Both the position numbers and the translations under genes were made by a program. A stretch of 64,000 bases of DNA from Rhodococcus sp. H36-A4 (GTDB lineage Bacteria > Actinomycetota > Actinomycetes > Mycobacteriales > Mycobacteriaceae), in contig NZ_JAPVLQ010000002.1 of NCBI RefSeq assembly GCF_027158005.1, positions 744,001-808,000 on the forward strand. The letters run 5' to 3'. The notes below the pieces were generated by a model, which saw nothing but the letters and a program-made list of their open reading frames with translations, searched no databases and had not been told where the DNA came from. Numbering within the stretch: the stretch's first letter is position 1; each line of letters starts with the position of its first letter. Below, one piece after another: positions 63,457 to 64,000 of the stretch.

Positions 63457-64000
63457 GGCTGTTCGCTCCCTACGACCCACATGGAGAAATATTGGGACCC
63501 TCCGCCGTAGGCGTGGCCGAAGGCTTTCTTGGCATTGTCCACCTGGTGGTCGCCCGCGCGGTGCATAACCTGCATTGCCGCCTCGGCAAACCTGATCATT
63601 CCCGACGCCCCGATGGGGTTGGACGACAGAACGCCGCCGGAGCAGTTGACCGGGAGCCTACCGCCCATGGCGGTGTCGCCTGCCTCGGTCAGTTTCCATC
63701 CCTGGCCCTCGGGCACGAATCCGAGGTTCTCGAGCCACATCGGTTCGAACCACGAGAACGGAACATAAATTTCAGCAACATCGATCTCTTCGAGAGGATC
63801 GGTGATTCCCGCTGCCTTCCACAGTGCCGCAGCCGCATCGCGGCCCGCCTGGGGACTGACCTGGTCGCGTCCGGCGAACGTCGTCGGCTCGGTGCGCATC
63901 GAAGTAGCGTGGATCCACGCAACCTTCTTGCCGTCCGCCTCACGAGCGTGGGCCGTGGCCTCGTCACCGATCACCACCGCGCAGGCCCCGTCGGACGACG
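63453..64000 (-). CDS. Thiolase-like lipid-transfer protein (Ltp3/Ltp4-like), 5' end beyond the window
   Basis: This is the C-terminal part of a thiolase-fold SCP-x-type protein; the gene continues past position 64000. Visible are SSDGACAVVIGDEATAH (at the window edge), IDVAEIYVPFSWFEPMWLEN, GGRLPVNCSGGVLSSNPIGA and AYGGGSQYFSMWVV at the end. The composition matches the ltp3/ltp4 genes of the cholesterol regulon. Its C-terminus retains SNPIGASG, where many thiolases have GHPxGxxG, so it may not be a conventional thiolase. It overlaps the LLM-family gene by ATGA. Confidence 0.8.
   Translation of the reverse strand, partial: SSDGACAVVIGDEATAHAREADGKKVAWIHATSMRTEPTTFAGRDQVSPQAGRDAAAALWKAAGITDPLEEIDVAEIYVPFSWFEPMWLENLGFVPEGQGWKLTEAGDTAMGGRLPVNCSGGVLSSNPIGASGMIRFAEAAMQVMHRAGDHQVDNAKKAFGHAYGGGSQYFSMWVVGSEQP

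Overview
The window looks like chromosomal DNA of a Rhodococcus-type actinobacterium (Mycobacteriales). It has high GC, frequent GTG starts, 4-bp ATGA/GTGA gene overlaps, a mycobacterial-type CarD, and an almost complete steroid (cholesterol) catabolic gene set whose gene order resembles the KstR/KstR2 regulon of mycobacteria and rhodococci. I saw no transposase, prophage, CRISPR array, rRNA or tRNA. No intergenic gap exceeds 300 bp.

Layout. 0.2-4.2 kb holds the housekeeping run carD-ispD-ispF-cysS-rlmB (plus strand). 4.3-9.3 kb (minus) holds a zinc-type ABC importer (znuA, znuC, znuB) followed within 11 bp by a 5-oxoprolinase operon (pxpA-pxpB-pxpC), with a Zur-like box upstream. 9.4-13.1 kb holds a LacI regulator convergent with a trehalose-6-phosphate phosphatase fused to a GH15 domain. 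13.2-20.9 kb has kstR divergent from fadE34, then a side-chain operon: fused chsE1-chsE2, chsH2, chsH1, ltp2. 21-27 kb holds gluconokinase, small DUF genes and a GGDEF-EAL / bluB / beta-propeller lipoprotein run. 27-33.6 kb holds a Tat-exported cholesterol oxidase, chsH3-like hydratase, kstD, a divergent KstD-like flavoprotein and a small Cys-rich gene. 33.6-38.4 kb holds kshA divergent from hsaA-hsaD-hsaC-hsaB. 38.4-49.3 kb is an acetoacetate-decarboxylase-like gene, the fadE33-32-31 / enoyl-CoA hydratase operon with a new 44-codon gene at its head, fadE30-SDR, a Na+/H+ antiporter, kstR2 and fadA6. 49.3-54.9 kb is a less related insert: dinB, a CYP102-like P450, two TetR regulators, a membrane protein and a DUF2277 gene. 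54.9-64 kb returns to steroids: ipdC-ipdB-ipdA-echA20, an EspR-like regulator, an unknown gene, fadA5 divergent from cyp125, an LLM-family oxidoreductase and a truncated thiolase-like gene running off the end.

How it works together. CYP125 oxidises the sterol side chain. FadA5, FadE34, ChsE1-ChsE2, ChsH1-ChsH2, the ChsH3-like hydratase and Ltp2 shorten it. KstD and KshA open ring B, HsaAB and HsaC cleave ring A and HsaD hydrolyses the product. FadE30-33, EchA20, IpdAB, IpdC and FadA6 degrade the C/D-ring propionate (HIP). Seven KstR boxes (core AACnnGTT, one of them weak) mark the side-chain and ring A/B genes. Three KstR2 boxes (core GCAAGTGCTTGG) mark the HIP genes. hsaEFG, kshB, fadD3 and ipdF are not in the window.

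Main points for a second look: the ChsE1-ChsE2 fusion; the phosphatase-GH15 fusion; a 44-codon gene overlapping a crotonase gene under a KstR2 box; a 21-codon leader before the decarboxylase-like gene; predicted leaderless transcripts at KstR2-controlled promoters; a Cys-rich partner of kshA; and a stand-alone CYP102-type heme domain.
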